DNA of 64,000 nucleotides, taken from Clostridia bacterium. Its GTDB lineage: Bacteria > Bacillota > Clostridia > UBA1381. A program made the position numbers and the translations under genes. The DNA is taken from NCBI GenBank assembly GCA_017621875.1, contig JAGASE010000021.1, forward strand, positions 104,996-168,995, in the 5' to 3' direction. Below are positions 1-9,215 of the stretch, in pieces; positions within the stretch are counted from its first letter, which is position 1; every line of letters starts with the position of its first letter. The notes beneath the pieces are model-generated. The model had not been told where the DNA came from. It was given only the letters and a program-made list of their open reading frames with translations, and searched no databases.

Positions 1-1883
1 TGATGACCTGTCAGCACCCGTTCCTCTCGCGTGATTCGCTTGTTATCGTGGGTGACCACGTTACGCTTGACGCCGGTACCGGCTGTGTTCATACAGCTCC
101 GGGCTTTGGTGCTGATGACTATATTGTATGTAAGAAATATCCTCAGCTTGACATTGTTGTGCCGGTAGACGATAAGGGCTATCAGACAGAGGACGCAGGA
201 GAATTTGCAGGACTTTACTACGAGGATTCTAATGAAAAAATACTTGACAACTTGAAGGCAAGCGGTGCACTTTTGGCTGCACAGGATATTGTCCATCAGT
301 ATCCGCATTGCTGGAGATGTAATCACCCAATTATATTCAGAGCTGCCGACCAGTGGTTCGCGTCAGTTGATGCATTAAAGGAGGACGCTGTTCGTGCTAT
401 CAGCGGAGTTAAGTGGATTCCCGAATGGGGTGAGGACAGAATTAAGTCAATGGTGGTTGACCGTAGTGACTGGTGTATTTCACGTCAGAGAACATGGGGT
501 GTTCCGATTCCGATTTTCTACTGCAAGGATTGCGGAAAGGACATTATAAATGATCGGACTATTTCAGCTGTTGCAAAGCTGTTCCGCGAGGAAGGTCCGG
601 ATAAGTGGTGGGAGCTTGACGCTTCCGAGATAATTCCGGAGGGTCTTGTATGCAGCTGTGGCTGCAGCGAATTCACCAAGGAAAAGGATATAATGGACGT
701 GTGGTTTGATTCCGGCTCGTCACATATTGCTGTCTGCGAGGAAAGAGATGACCTCGTATGGCCTGCAGATATCTACCTTGAGGGTAATGACCAGTACAGA
801 GGCTGGTTCCAGTCGTCACTTCTGACCAGTATCGCGGTTAAAAAGCAGGCACCTTATAAGATTGTTATTACCCACGGCATGATTCAGGACGGCGAGGGCA
901 GAAAGATGTCCAAGTCCAAGGGTAACAGCATCAGTCCGCAGGAAATTGTGGATAAATTCGGTGCGGACGTTCTGCGTCTGTGGGTTGTATCCGCCGATTA
1001 CAGAACAGATATGAGAATGAGCCAGGATTCGTTAAAGCAGCTTTCTGAGGGCTACAGAAAAATCAGAAACACTGCAAGATATATCCTTTCAAATATCAAT
1101 GACTTTGACCCTAACTGCGATATGGTCGCATACGCTGATATGCTTGAAATTGATAAGTGGGCACTTTTGAAGCTTAATGAGGTTGTTAAGAAGACAATAG
1201 CATCTTACGAAAAATATGAGTTCCATACACTATATTCTGCAATGCTGAACTTCTGCATTGTTGACATGAGTAACTTCTATCTTGATGTATTAAAATCGAG
1301 ACTTTATACCGAAAAGCCTGATTCGCATGAAAGACGTTCGGCACAGAGTGCGATGTATTTGATACTTGACGCAATGGTTAAGCTTTTGGCACCTGTTCTT
1401 GTGTATACATCAGAGGAAATCTGGAAGTTTATGCCGCACACAAGCGGTGATGATGCGGTTAGCGTAATGCTTAACGAAATGCCTGAACCGAGAGACGAAT
1501 ACGAAAGCAGCGAGCTTGCGGAAAAGTGGGATAAGATTATTGCTGTAAGAAATGATGTAAACAAGGCACTTGAGCCTGCAAGAAATGAGAAAATCATCGG
1601 TAAGTCACTTGATGCAGAGGTAACTGTATATGCAGGCGGCGATATGTATGATTTCTTGAAGGCACAGGAGGCTGAGCTTGCAGAAATCTTTATCACCTCA
1701 AAGGCGTCTGTTGAGCCGGAGGAGAACGCAGAAGATGCAGCCGAGGGAGACGTCGTAAAGGTTAATGTTCGTGCAAGCGAGCATGAAAAATGCGGCAGAT
1801 GCTGGGTTCATTCCGAAACCGTCGGTACAATCGAGGGATTTGACGGAATTTGTGCAGACTGCGTAAGAAAGCTTACAAAATAA
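1..1883 (+). CDS. ileS: Isoleucine--tRNA ligase, C-terminal part (5' end outside window)
   Basis: Charges tRNA-Ile with isoleucine in the cytoplasm. About 626 residues are visible; bacterial IleRS is usually about 900-1,050 residues, so the N-terminal Rossmann half with the HIGH motif lies upstream of the window. The reading frame is open from the first bases, so an ATG at position 3 is not a real start. The KMSKS motif is at about residue 301 of the fragment (HGMIQDGEGRKMSKSKG). WCISRQRTWGVPIP is typical of the class Ia editing/catalytic junction. The anticodon-binding helical domain follows, and the C-terminal zinc finger is present (C597, C600, C617, C620). It ends before a clear terminator at 1900-1944. 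Identity is near certain. Confidence 0.97.
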   Translation, partial: MTCQHPFLSRDSLVIVGDHVTLDAGTGCVHTAPGFGADDYIVCKKYPQLDIVVPVDDKGYQTEDAGEFAGLYYEDSNEKILDNLKASGALLAAQDIVHQYPHCWRCNHPIIFRAADQWFASVDALKEDAVRAISGVKWIPEWGEDRIKSMVVDRSDWCISRQRTWGVPIPIFYCKDCGKDIINDRTISAVAKLFREEGPDKWWELDASEIIPEGLVCSCGCSEFTKEKDIMDVWFDSGSSHIAVCEERDDLVWPADIYLEGNDQYRGWFQSSLLTSIAVKKQAPYKIVITHGMIQDGEGRKMSKSKGNSISPQEIVDKFGADVLRLWVVSADYRTDMRMSQDSLKQLSEGYRKIRNTARYILSNINDFDPNCDMVAYADMLEIDKWALLKLNEVVKKTIASYEKYEFHTLYSAMLNFCIVDMSNFYLDVLKSRLYTEKPDSHERRSAQSAMYLILDAMVKLLAPVLVYTSEEIWKFMPHTSGDDAVSVMLNEMPEPRDEYESSELAEKWDKIIAVRNDVNKALEPARNEKIIGKSLDAEVTVYAGGDMYDFLKAQEAELAEIFITSKASVEPEENAEDAAEGDVVKVNVRASEHEKCGRCWVHSETVGTIEGFDGICADCVRKLTK

Positions 1884-1899
1884 ATTCCAAAAATTAAGA

Positions 1900-1944
1900 G
1901 CTATATCAATTCGACTTCAAAATCGTTTTGATATAGCCCTTTTT
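1900..1944 (+). terminator. Rho-independent terminator after ileS
   Basis: GCTATATCAA (1900-1909) pairs perfectly with TTGATATAGC (1928-1937) and is followed by CCTTTTT. It separates ileS from the sugar kinase gene. Confidence 0.85.
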
Positions 1945-1966
1945 GCAGCGACAAAAGAGGTGCAAT

Positions 1967-2875
1967 ATGAAACCAAAAATAATTTCCTTTGGAGAGATAA
2001 TCTGGGATGTGTATGAATCGGAAAGTCTTATCGGCGGAGCAGGGCTTAATTTTGCCGCTCACTGCTTGCGATGCGGTGCTGACAGCTTTCTTTTTTCCGC
2101 TGTTGGCAGGGACGAGCTGGGCATAAAGGCGGAGAGTATTATATCGGATTTTAACGTTGACCGCCGCTTTATAAAAAGCTCGGATAAAACAACGGGAAAG
2201 TGTATCGTAAAGCTTGACGAAAAGGGCGTACCTGATTTTAATGTTCTTGACGACACTGCATTTGACAATATAACTGTGAGTGATGCGGACATTTGCGAGG
2301 TAAACAAAATCGGATTTGATGCACTGTACTTCGGAACGCTGATTCAAAGAAGTCCCGTATCACGCAGTACATTAAAAGAGCTGTGCAAAAGGTGCAGCTT
2401 TAAAGAAATTGTCTGCGATGTGAATTTGCGTAAAAACTGCTATGATGCCGATTCCGCAAAATTCTGTCTGGAAAATGCGACCATACTGAAAATAAGCCAA
2501 GAGGAGGAGCCGCTATTGCGAGAGCTGAAGCTTTATTTTGCAAACTCTGATTCTCCTGAAAAGCTTGCCGCGGCAATCTCCGGCAGATATCCGCAGATTA
2601 AGTATATAATTTTCACACTGGGCGAAAACGGCTCGTTTGTATATTGTGCCAAAAGCAAGAAAGATTTTCAGGTTGCGGCAAAGAGAGTTGCGGTAGCGTC
2701 AACAGTCGGTGCGGGAGACAGCTTTATTGCCGCATGGATTACGGCATACCTGTCGGGCGTATCTATCGAAGAATCAACAAAGCTTGCTTCTGAGCTTAGC
2801 GGCTTTGTGGTATCAAGGGCAGAGGCAATACCTGATTATACTATGACTGGAGGCGTTTTAAATGAAAAAATATGA
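1967..2875 (+). CDS. PfkB-family carbohydrate kinase (fructokinase-like)
   Basis: Probably phosphorylates a sugar or related small molecule using ATP. The 302-residue length fits the PfkB/ribokinase family. The N-terminal GGAGLNFAAHCLRCGA is the family substrate-binding signature. The C-terminal TVGAGDSFIAAW carries the catalytic Asp and anion hole. The ATG at 1967 is chosen because AAAAGAGG lies just upstream; the open frame extends to a TTG at 1943, but that falls on the tail of the terminator. The stop overlaps the start of the next gene by 14 bp, so the two are co-translated. Substrate cannot be read from sequence; fructose is a guess based on resemblance to bacterial fructokinases. Confidence 0.88.
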   Translation: MKPKIISFGEIIWDVYESESLIGGAGLNFAAHCLRCGADSFLFSAVGRDELGIKAESIISDFNVDRRFIKSSDKTTGKCIVKLDEKGVPDFNVLDDTAFDNITVSDADICEVNKIGFDALYFGTLIQRSPVSRSTLKELCKRCSFKEIVCDVNLRKNCYDADSAKFCLENATILKISQEEEPLLRELKLYFANSDSPEKLAAAISGRYPQIKYIIFTLGENGSFVYCAKSKKDFQVAAKRVAVASTVGAGDSFIAAWITAYLSGVSIEESTKLASELSGFVVSRAEAIPDYTMTGGVLNEKI

Positions 2876-3680
2876 TATGCATGTGCATTCAAAAAATTCG
2901 CATGACGGTAAAAACAGTGTGGAGGAGCTTGCCGAAGCTGCTCTTGAAAACGGAGTTTCGGCATTTGCGGTTACCGACCACTGTGACATACAGTTTTTTA
3001 TCGAAAGAGCTGTTCCTGCCTGCACTAAGGCATCGGTAGATGAAGCCGGGGCGGCAGCGGAAAAATATAAAGGAAAGGTTGAAATTCTAAAGGGCGTTGA
3101 GCTGGGAGAGGCATTCTGGGACGAAGCACGAACAAAAGAGATTTTAAGCAGCAATGATTTTGACGTGATTATAGGCTCGGTACACTCTGTCCGATACAAA
3201 ACCTACACTGACCCTTACTCAACCATAGACTTTTCAAAAATGCCCAAGGAGGAGCTTGACGCATACATGAACAGATATTTCGACGATGTTCTGGAAATGC
3301 TCGAAAAAGTCCCATGCGATATAATGGCACATCTCACATGCCCGCTCAGGTACATAAACGGAAAATATAAATTGGGCGTGGATTCAAGAAAATATGAGGA
3401 TAAAATTTGCAGGATACTCAAGGTTATTATAGAAAAGTCAATCTCGATGGAAATAAATACATCGGGAGTCGGAACCGGATACGGAGAATTTATGCCCGAT
3501 GAATGGATAATCGGCAAATTCGCCGAGCTGGGAGGATATCTTGTAACTCTCGGTTCTGATGCACACACGGCAGCAAATGTAGGCAAGGACATTGATGCGG
3601 CAATAGAGCTTTTGAAAAAATACGGATTTAAAAGCTATTATTATTACAGTAACAGAAAAAATATAGAGTGCAGAATATGA
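2862..3680 (+). CDS. PHP-domain phosphatase, histidinol-phosphatase (HisJ) family
   Basis: A metal-dependent phosphoesterase of the PHP superfamily. The N-terminal metal motif is H7-V-H9, followed by TDHCD at residues 38-42 and a C-terminal GSDAH at about 232-235, the conserved metal-ligand set. Length (272 aa) matches HisJ-type histidinol-phosphatases, which carry out the penultimate step of histidine synthesis. No other his genes are in the window. The translational overlap with a sugar kinase leaves another phosphate ester possible as substrate. Family assignment is firm; substrate is tentative. Confidence 0.85.
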   Translation: MKKYDMHVHSKNSHDGKNSVEELAEAALENGVSAFAVTDHCDIQFFIERAVPACTKASVDEAGAAAEKYKGKVEILKGVELGEAFWDEARTKEILSSNDFDVIIGSVHSVRYKTYTDPYSTIDFSKMPKEELDAYMNRYFDDVLEMLEKVPCDIMAHLTCPLRYINGKYKLGVDSRKYEDKICRILKVIIEKSISMEINTSGVGTGYGEFMPDEWIIGKFAELGGYLVTLGSDAHTAANVGKDIDAAIELLKKYGFKSYYYYSNRKNIECRI

Positions 3681-3743
3681 AGGGAAAAAAGCGACGGATA
3701 TATGATAATTTTTGACAGAAGGTGCAATTATTAATTTTTTTTT

Positions 3744-3775
3744 AAGAAAAGGCTGAAAAGCCTTTTCTTTTTATT
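3744..3775 (+). terminator. Rho-independent terminator after PHP phosphatase
   Basis: AAGAAAAGGCT (3744-3754), loop GAAA, AGCCTTTTCTT (3759-3769), then a T-rich tail. It is an 11-bp perfect stem with a GNRA-type loop. Confidence 0.9.
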
Positions 3776-3782
3776 TCATTTG

Positions 3783-3791
3783 TGGTACAAT
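3783..3791 (+). promoter_or_regulatory. Candidate extended -10 promoter for the lspA operon
   Basis: TGG followed by TACAAT (3786-3791) forms an extended -10 element directly downstream of the preceding terminator and about 30 bp before lspA. No good -35 is visible. Confidence 0.4.
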
Positions 3792-3822
3792 AATATATAA
3801 ATTTATATGTTGGAGTGTTTAA

Positions 3823-4284
3823 ATGTTAGTTTGGATAATTATTGCAGCGGCGGTTGTGGGTATTGACCAACTTGCAAAGGTGCTTGTGGCGGCAAATTTG
3901 AGCGCTACGGATTGTATTCATGTGATTCCCGGACTGTTTGATTTTGTGTATGTAAAAAATACAGGTGCGGCGTTTAGTATTCTTTCGGATAATACAGCAC
4001 TTTTAGGCGTTATTTCGGTGTTTTTCTGCATAGGCGTTATTGTGTACTGGTACATGATGAAGCCGAAGCATAAGCTTTTACGCCTTTCAGTTACTTTGCT
4101 TTTTGCAGGAGCTTTGGGCAATGCGATTGACCGAATTTTCCGCGGCTTTGTTGTGGACTTTATTTCTACGGCGTTTATGACATTTCCCGTATTCAACATT
4201 GCGGATATTGCAATTACGGTTGGTGCAGCGTTATTAATTATATACCTTTTATTTTTTGATAAGAGCGAGGATAAATCCGAATAA
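3823..4284 (+). CDS. lspA: Signal peptidase II (lipoprotein signal peptidase)
   Basis: An integral membrane aspartyl protease that removes signal peptides from prolipoproteins after lipidation. The 153-residue protein has four hydrophobic segments. The two catalytic aspartates are visible: D103 in GNAIDRIFRG and D128 in FNIADIAI. The conserved VKNTGAAFSIL segment is also present. It is the first gene of a compact run with rluD-type, ddl and murI genes, downstream of a terminator. The solute-binding lipoprotein at 50428 would be one of its substrates. Confidence 0.95.
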   Translation: MLVWIIIAAAVVGIDQLAKVLVAANLSATDCIHVIPGLFDFVYVKNTGAAFSILSDNTALLGVISVFFCIGVIVYWYMMKPKHKLLRLSVTLLFAGALGNAIDRIFRGFVVDFISTAFMTFPVFNIADIAITVGAALLIIYLLFFDKSEDKSE

Positions 4285-4333
4285 TTTCAGGCTAAACGGA
4301 TAAAAGTTTGTAAGATGGAGCGGCAAGGATAAG

Positions 4334-5254
4334 ATGAGAACGATAACACTTCATGTATTAAATCCGAATAATTTGCGTATTGATAAATATATCAGTGAAA
4401 ATGCGGAGGAAATTTCCCGAAGCTATGCAGCCGATTTGTGCGGCACCGGTAAGGTTATCGTATCGGGAAGAGCCGCGGATAAAAAGTATAAGCCGGCAGA
4501 CGGAGAGGTTATTGAAATTGAGCTGCCGGAGCCGGAGAGTCTTGATTTGACTGCGGAAAATATTCCGCTTGACATTGTTTATGAGGACGATGACGTTATT
4601 GTAGTGAACAAGCCGCAGGGAATGGTGGTACATCCGGCGGCAGGGAATACCCACGGTACGCTTGTCAACGCACTTTTGTACCACTGCGGCGAGAATTTAT
4701 CTGCGATAAACGGTGTTATAAGACCGGGAATTGTGCATAGAATTGATAAGGATACGGCAGGACTTTTGATTGTCGCAAAGAATAATGACGCTCATCTGGC
4801 ACTTTCTGAGCAGCTGAAGGAGCGTAAGGCGTCGCGGAGATATTATGCACTTGTAAACGGAAGAATTTCAGAGGACGGGACGGTAAATAAGCCTATTGCC
4901 CGTCATCCCAAGGACCGCAAAAAAATGGCGGTTGTCAAAGGCGGAAGAGAAGCCGTTACGCATTACCGCGTGCTTGAAAATTTGGGCGGCTACACTCTGC
5001 TTGAGTGTATACTTGAAACGGGAAGAACGCATCAGATAAGGGTGCATATGGCGTCCTTGGGGCATAGCCTTGTAGGGGACAGAGCCTATGGGATAGCGAA
5101 GGAAAAAATTAAAACCGAAGGTCAACTGCTTTTTGCAAAGACGATAGGCTTTAATCACCCGAAAACGGGCGAATATATGGAATTTACGGCAGATTTGCCT
5201 GATTATTTTGAGAAAATATTAAATAAACTTAGGGGGAGTGATTACCGTGCTTGA
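4334..5254 (+). CDS. RluD-family 23S rRNA pseudouridine synthase
   Basis: Isomerises uridine to pseudouridine in large-subunit rRNA. The N-terminal S4 RNA-binding domain (about residues 14-75, LRIDKYISENAEEISRS) is followed by the RluA/RluD catalytic domain. The catalytic Asp is D138 in HRIDKDTAGLL. Length (306 aa) is normal for RluD. Placement directly after lspA is a common Firmicutes arrangement (YlyB-like). Its 3' end overlaps the first possible ddl start codon. The exact target uridines cannot be assigned from sequence. Confidence 0.93.
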   Translation: MRTITLHVLNPNNLRIDKYISENAEEISRSYAADLCGTGKVIVSGRAADKKYKPADGEVIEIELPEPESLDLTAENIPLDIVYEDDDVIVVNKPQGMVVHPAAGNTHGTLVNALLYHCGENLSAINGVIRPGIVHRIDKDTAGLLIVAKNNDAHLALSEQLKERKASRRYYALVNGRISEDGTVNKPIARHPKDRKKMAVVKGGREAVTHYRVLENLGGYTLLECILETGRTHQIRVHMASLGHSLVGDRAYGIAKEKIKTEGQLLFAKTIGFNHPKTGEYMEFTADLPDYFEKILNKLRGSDYRA

Positions 5255-6314
5255 AAAAATAAGAGTGTGTGTGATATTCGGAGGACAGTCGCCGGAGCAT
5301 GAGATTTCGAGAAAATCCGTGACCTCGGTTCTTAACAATCTGGATAAAAATAAATATGATATTGACGTGATTGGTATTACAAAAAAAGGCGAATGGTATC
5401 TGTATACCGGGGATACTGCCAATATTGAGGGCGGCGAATGGGAAACCGATACTGCAAACAAGAAAAAAGCGATTCTTTCACCCGATGCAAGTCAAAAGGC
5501 AGTCATTGTTTTTGAAAATGACGGAATTTTTGAGATTCATCCCGATATTGTCTTCCCGGTGCTTCATGGCGAATACGGCGAGGACGGCACTATTCAGGGA
5601 CTTTTGGAGCTTGCGAATTTGAAGTATGTCGGAATGGGCGTTTTAGGTTCGGCAAATGGCATGGATAAGGCATATACAAAGATAGTGCTTGACGCAGCAG
5701 GTATTCCGCAGGCGGACTGGGTTGTTGTAAGGACATGCGAGGGACAGGAAAAATACATATCCGAAATTGAGGCAAAGCTTGGTTATCCGTGCTTTGTAAA
5801 GCCATGTAATACCGGCTCATCGGTAGGCGTGGGAAAGGCACATAACCGCGATGAATTAATCGCCGCACTTTGCGAGGCTGCAAAATTTGACAGAAAAATT
5901 TTGGTTGAGGAAAATATAGACGGCCGCGAGGTAGAATGTGCCGTTCTCGGAAACAGCGACCCGAAGGCTGCGACTGTCGGAGAAATTGTTCCTGCTGTTG
6001 AGTTTTATGATTTCGACGCAAAATATAACGATAATTCCACAATTTTGAATATACCAGCTGATTTGCCGAAGGATATATATGAAAAAATCCGTGAATATGC
6101 GGTGATGGCATTTAAGGCGATTGACGGAATGGGACTTTCGCGTGTAGACTTTTTTGTCAGAAACAGCGATAATGCTATCATTCTTAATGAAATCAACACA
6201 ATGCCGGGATTTACAAACATCAGCATGTATCCGAAGCTGTGGAACGCAGCAGGTGTAGGATATTCGGAGCTTTTGGATAGGCTGATAGAATTGGGACTCG
6301 AAAGGGTAAAATAA
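5247..6314 (+). CDS. ddl: D-alanine--D-alanine ligase
   Basis: An ATP-grasp ligase that joins two D-alanines for the peptidoglycan stem peptide. Visible signatures are FGGQSPEHEIS at the N-terminus, the HGEYGEDGTIQG loop, VKPCNTGSSVGVGKA (ATP-grasp glycine-rich loop) and the C-terminal LNEINTMPGFT metal/phosphate-binding motif. GTG at 5247 is preferred because AGGGGGAG (5231-5238) gives 8-nt spacing; an in-frame GTG at 5238 overlaps that ribosome-binding site. The protein is then 355 aa, normal for Ddl. The stop overlaps the ATG of murI by one base, so both D-amino-acid steps are coupled. Confidence 0.95.
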   Translation: MLEKIRVCVIFGGQSPEHEISRKSVTSVLNNLDKNKYDIDVIGITKKGEWYLYTGDTANIEGGEWETDTANKKKAILSPDASQKAVIVFENDGIFEIHPDIVFPVLHGEYGEDGTIQGLLELANLKYVGMGVLGSANGMDKAYTKIVLDAAGIPQADWVVVRTCEGQEKYISEIEAKLGYPCFVKPCNTGSSVGVGKAHNRDELIAALCEAAKFDRKILVEENIDGREVECAVLGNSDPKAATVGEIVPAVEFYDFDAKYNDNSTILNIPADLPKDIYEKIREYAVMAFKAIDGMGLSRVDFFVRNSDNAIILNEINTMPGFTNISMYPKLWNAAGVGYSELLDRLIELGLERVK

Positions 6315-7123
6315 TGGATAACAGAAGTATCGGAGTTTTTGATTCGGGGCTTGGCGGACTTACTGCAGTAAAGCAGATTATGCAGGAGCTGCCGGAGGAG
6401 AATATAGTTTATTTCGGCGACACAGGGCGTGTTCCTTACGGCACACGCTCGCGTGAAACTATAATCAAATATTCTAAAAATGATGTGAATTTTCTTTTGT
6501 CGGAGAACGTAAAGGTAATTGTAATTGCCTGCGGAACGGTAAGCTCGGTGGCAATTTCTGCACTCAAGGAGGAGTATGACGTTCCTATTATCGGCGTTGT
6601 GGAGGCAACCGCTGCGGCGGCACTTTCTGCTTCAAAAAACGGAAAAATCGGCATAATCGGCACGCCGGGAACGATTAAGAGCGGCTCGTATGAGCGGCTT
6701 TTGAAGGAGAAAAAACCACAAATAAAAACCTTTGCAAGGGCTTGCCCGTTATATGTGCCGCTGGTGGAAAACGGTCATTTTGAAACAAAGGTTTCGGAGC
6801 TTGTAACCGAGGAATATCTTGAGGAAATAAGGGAAAAGGGCGTGGATACGCTGATACTCGGCTGCACGCACTATCCGCTTTTGAAAAAAACGATTGCACG
6901 ATATATGGGCGATGAAGTCACTCTTATAGACGCAGGTGCGGAGGTCGCAAGGGCATTAAAAGCGTATCTTGATGAAAACGGCTTGCACTCTGCAAAGCGT
7001 GACAAGCAGCAATATCGGTATTTTGTCAGCGATAATGTAGACGGCTTTGAAAATTTGGGCGGATTATTTTTGGAAAAGAAAATTGACGGTCAGGTGGAGA
7101 AAATTGACATTGAAAAATACTAA
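6314..7123 (+). CDS. murI: Glutamate racemase
   Basis: Converts L-glutamate to D-glutamate for peptidoglycan; a cytoplasmic, cofactor-independent enzyme. The two catalytic cysteines are C73 (VIACGTVSS) and C184 (LILGCTHYP), each in the expected context. The N-terminus GVFDSGLGGLTAV is the family hallmark, and FGDTGRVPYG is the substrate loop. Length (269 aa) is typical. It follows ddl with a TAATG overlap and is followed with a short overlap by a DUF1934 gene. murD, which uses the D-glutamate, lies at 26622 in this window. Confidence 0.96.
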   Translation: MDNRSIGVFDSGLGGLTAVKQIMQELPEENIVYFGDTGRVPYGTRSRETIIKYSKNDVNFLLSENVKVIVIACGTVSSVAISALKEEYDVPIIGVVEATAAAALSASKNGKIGIIGTPGTIKSGSYERLLKEKKPQIKTFARACPLYVPLVENGHFETKVSELVTEEYLEEIREKGVDTLILGCTHYPLLKKTIARYMGDEVTLIDAGAEVARALKAYLDENGLHSAKRDKQQYRYFVSDNVDGFENLGGLFLEKKIDGQVEKIDIEKY

Positions 7124-7538
7124 GGAAAATGCTACAATAGCTATGGTAAGCACACAGCGTGCAAATGGAGAAGAAAACAAAATCGAATTTACCACAAGAG
7201 GCGGATTTTATTTTCGTGACGGGAATTTTTACATAACCTATCAGGAGCACAGTGATATAGGAATGGGAGATTCCAGAGTGATTTTGAAAATCGGACAGGA
7301 CTGCGTAACAATGCGTAGAATGGGCGATTTTCAGACGGTTATGGTTTATAAAAAAGGGGAAGTTACAGACTTTATTTACCGAGTGCCGTTCGGCGAGCTG
7401 AGCTTTAAAATTGACACTAAGGACATTAAAAGCACTCTTGGCGAGGACGGCGGAAGGCTGACCTTTTCATACCTGTTAATAGCGGCAGGCGACGCAACAC
7501 AGAATGAAGTCAGCTTAACGGTCAGAAAAGAAGACTGA
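7110..7538 (+). CDS. DUF1934 / YwiB-like calycin-type protein
   Basis: A small (142 aa) cytoplasmic protein with alternating beta strands, including the family pattern GGFYFRDGNFYITYQEHSD and VTMRRMGDFQTVMVY. Members of DUF1934 (YwiB) are predicted beta-barrels of unknown function. The open frame runs upstream inside murI to 7047. A TTG at 7110 with AGGTGGAG (7092-7099) ten bases upstream is the best start; an ATG at 7143 is the alternative. It sits between murI and an S41 protease, presumably in the same operon. Function is unknown. Confidence 0.75.
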   Translation: MKNTKENATIAMVSTQRANGEENKIEFTTRGGFYFRDGNFYITYQEHSDIGMGDSRVILKIGQDCVTMRRMGDFQTVMVYKKGEVTDFIYRVPFGELSFKIDTKDIKSTLGEDGGRLTFSYLLIAAGDATQNEVSLTVRKED

Positions 7539-7578
7539 AGCAGAGCTTCGGCTTATGAAGGGAGTAACGGGATAAATT

Positions 7579-9006
7579 ATGAGAAAGAACAGGCTATTAT
7601 CTTTATTTTTGGCAGGTCTTGTGCTTTCAGCTCAAGCGGTATTTGCCGAAACCGAAAGCGAAGAATATGAAAAATTTGAAAGAATTTCAAGCTATGCGGC
7701 GAATTTGTACATAGACGAAAATGTAACTACCGAAACGATTATGGAGGAAGCGTTAAGGATTGTAATGAAGGACAAGCCGGAGCTTATGAACGAGCTTATA
7801 AAGGCGGGTTTTCAGAGCCTTGACGAATATACCGAATTTTACACAAAAGAGGAATATGAGCTTTTTGAAAAGAATTTAAACCATATTGTTTACGGAATCG
7901 GCGTAATAATTCAGCAGCTTGACGATTACGTTACCGTAATGAGCTGTACCGAGGGCGGCGGAGCTGCTGCAGCGGGAGTTCAGTCGGGAGATAAGATTGC
8001 AAAGGTAGACGGCGTGGACGTTAAAGGTCAGAGCGTGGACAAGGTGCAGGACTTGGTTGTAGGCGAGCTTGGCACAGAGGTTACAATCACCTTCCTTCGC
8101 GGCGAGCAGGAGTTTGAACGCACAATTACACGTCAGGAGGTAAAGGGTACAACGGTAGCCGGAGAAATCCTTGAAGGAAATATCGGCTATATTGCGATTG
8201 TGAATTTTGCATCAGAAACGGCAAATGAGTTTGTCAAGGTGCTTGAGGAGTTTGACGCATCGGGAGTTACCGATATAATTCTTGATTTACGTGATAACCC
8301 CGGAGGATATTTGGGGGCTGCGGTTGATATCGCGTCGGTGACTGTGCCGGAGGGAGTTATCGTGGATACGGTTTACCGTGACGAGAGAAATAATAGTACA
8401 GCGTATTCGTATCTGAAAGAGCCGAAGTACAAATTTGCGGTTTTAATAAACGAGAATACGGCGTCTGCAGCCGAGGTGCTGGCAAGTGCCATTGGCGACA
8501 GCGGAATCGGAATATTGGTAGGTGACAGGAGCTACGGCAAGGGCGTAATTCAGCAGATGTTTGAAATATGGGACGGCTGTGCGTTTAAGGTTACAACCGG
8601 CAGATACTTCACCCGTAACGGATATGATATAAACGGAAATGGAATTGAGCCGAACGAGTATGTTGATAATACGACGAAGCGGATTGATATAACAAAGTAT
8701 TCGACCTTTGATTATCAAACCAAGCCGAGCGTGGGCGAAACCTCGCCGAATGTGCTTGCGGCAAAGGAACGATTGAAGATTTTGGGTTATTATACAGGAA
8801 GTGTAAATGACAATTTTGATGAAGCCTTCCGGGAGGCTGTTACAGCTTTTCAGGCGACAAACGGACTTTTCCCGTATGGCGTGCTGGACGTTTCAACCCA
8901 GGCAACGATGGAGAATGTGTTCTATAAATTAGAGGAGCTTGTGGATAATCAACTGTTTTATGCGTATGAATATTTTGGCGGAAACAGGGCGGATTTGATG
9001 GAATAA
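7579..9006 (+). CDS. Carboxy-terminal processing protease (S41) with PDZ and peptidoglycan-binding domains
   Basis: An exported serine protease. Signal peptide is about residues 1-24 (AQAVFA). A PDZ domain follows (about 95-185, GIGVIIQQLDDYVTVMS), then the S41 core with catalytic S296 (NENTASAAEVLAS) and K321 (SYGKGVIQQ). The C-terminal 80 residues form a PG_binding_1 domain (LAAKERLKILGYYTG), as in Bacillus CtpA/CtpB. Clostridial homologues act in envelope protein turnover, and CtpB acts in sporulation signalling. Which role applies here is not visible. It closes the lspA-murI run and is followed by a terminator. Confidence 0.92.
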   Translation: MRKNRLLSLFLAGLVLSAQAVFAETESEEYEKFERISSYAANLYIDENVTTETIMEEALRIVMKDKPELMNELIKAGFQSLDEYTEFYTKEEYELFEKNLNHIVYGIGVIIQQLDDYVTVMSCTEGGGAAAAGVQSGDKIAKVDGVDVKGQSVDKVQDLVVGELGTEVTITFLRGEQEFERTITRQEVKGTTVAGEILEGNIGYIAIVNFASETANEFVKVLEEFDASGVTDIILDLRDNPGGYLGAAVDIASVTVPEGVIVDTVYRDERNNSTAYSYLKEPKYKFAVLINENTASAAEVLASAIGDSGIGILVGDRSYGKGVIQQMFEIWDGCAFKVTTGRYFTRNGYDINGNGIEPNEYVDNTTKRIDITKYSTFDYQTKPSVGETSPNVLAAKERLKILGYYTGSVNDNFDEAFREAVTAFQATNGLFPYGVLDVSTQATMENVFYKLEELVDNQLFYAYEYFGGNRADLME

Positions 9007-9012
9007 AAAATT

Positions 9013-9043
9013 ACAGTGCTGCAAAAAAGTGGCACTGTTTTTG
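9013..9043 (+). terminator. Rho-independent terminator after the S41 protease
   Basis: ACAGTGC (9013-9019) pairs with GCACTGT (9032-9038), followed by TTTTTG. Confidence 0.8.
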
Positions 9044-9057
9044 TTTTAAAATTATCT

Positions 9058-9190
9058 GTACTTTTGACCGACCAAAAGTACGAAAAGTCGTCGGGACACC
9101 CGAACCCGTTGTGTTGCGGCTTCGGACAAGTCGCAAGTTTCGTCGGCTTTAAAAAAAGCCGCAAAACTTCGACAACTCGCCTTGAATGTG
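9058..9190. repeat. Structured intergenic element with two inverted repeats
   Basis: GTACTTTTG (9058-9066) and CAAAAGTAC (9073-9081) form a perfect 9-bp inverted repeat with a 6-nt loop. Downstream, an imperfect longer hairpin spans about 9127-9185 (AAGTTTCGTCGGCTTT against AAAGCCGCAAAACTT, with further partial pairing outside). The stretch is visibly richer in C and G than nearby spacers. It resembles dispersed REP or MITE-like elements, but only one copy was noticed in this window. Confidence 0.5.
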
Positions 9191-9215
9191 TAGGAAAAAA
9201 GTGAAATTAAAAATA

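Noticed and set aside
9016..9204. Short forward open frame through the structured spacer.
   Set aside because: It starts inside the terminator and reads through two hairpins. Composition and lack of a ribosome-binding site suggest chance.
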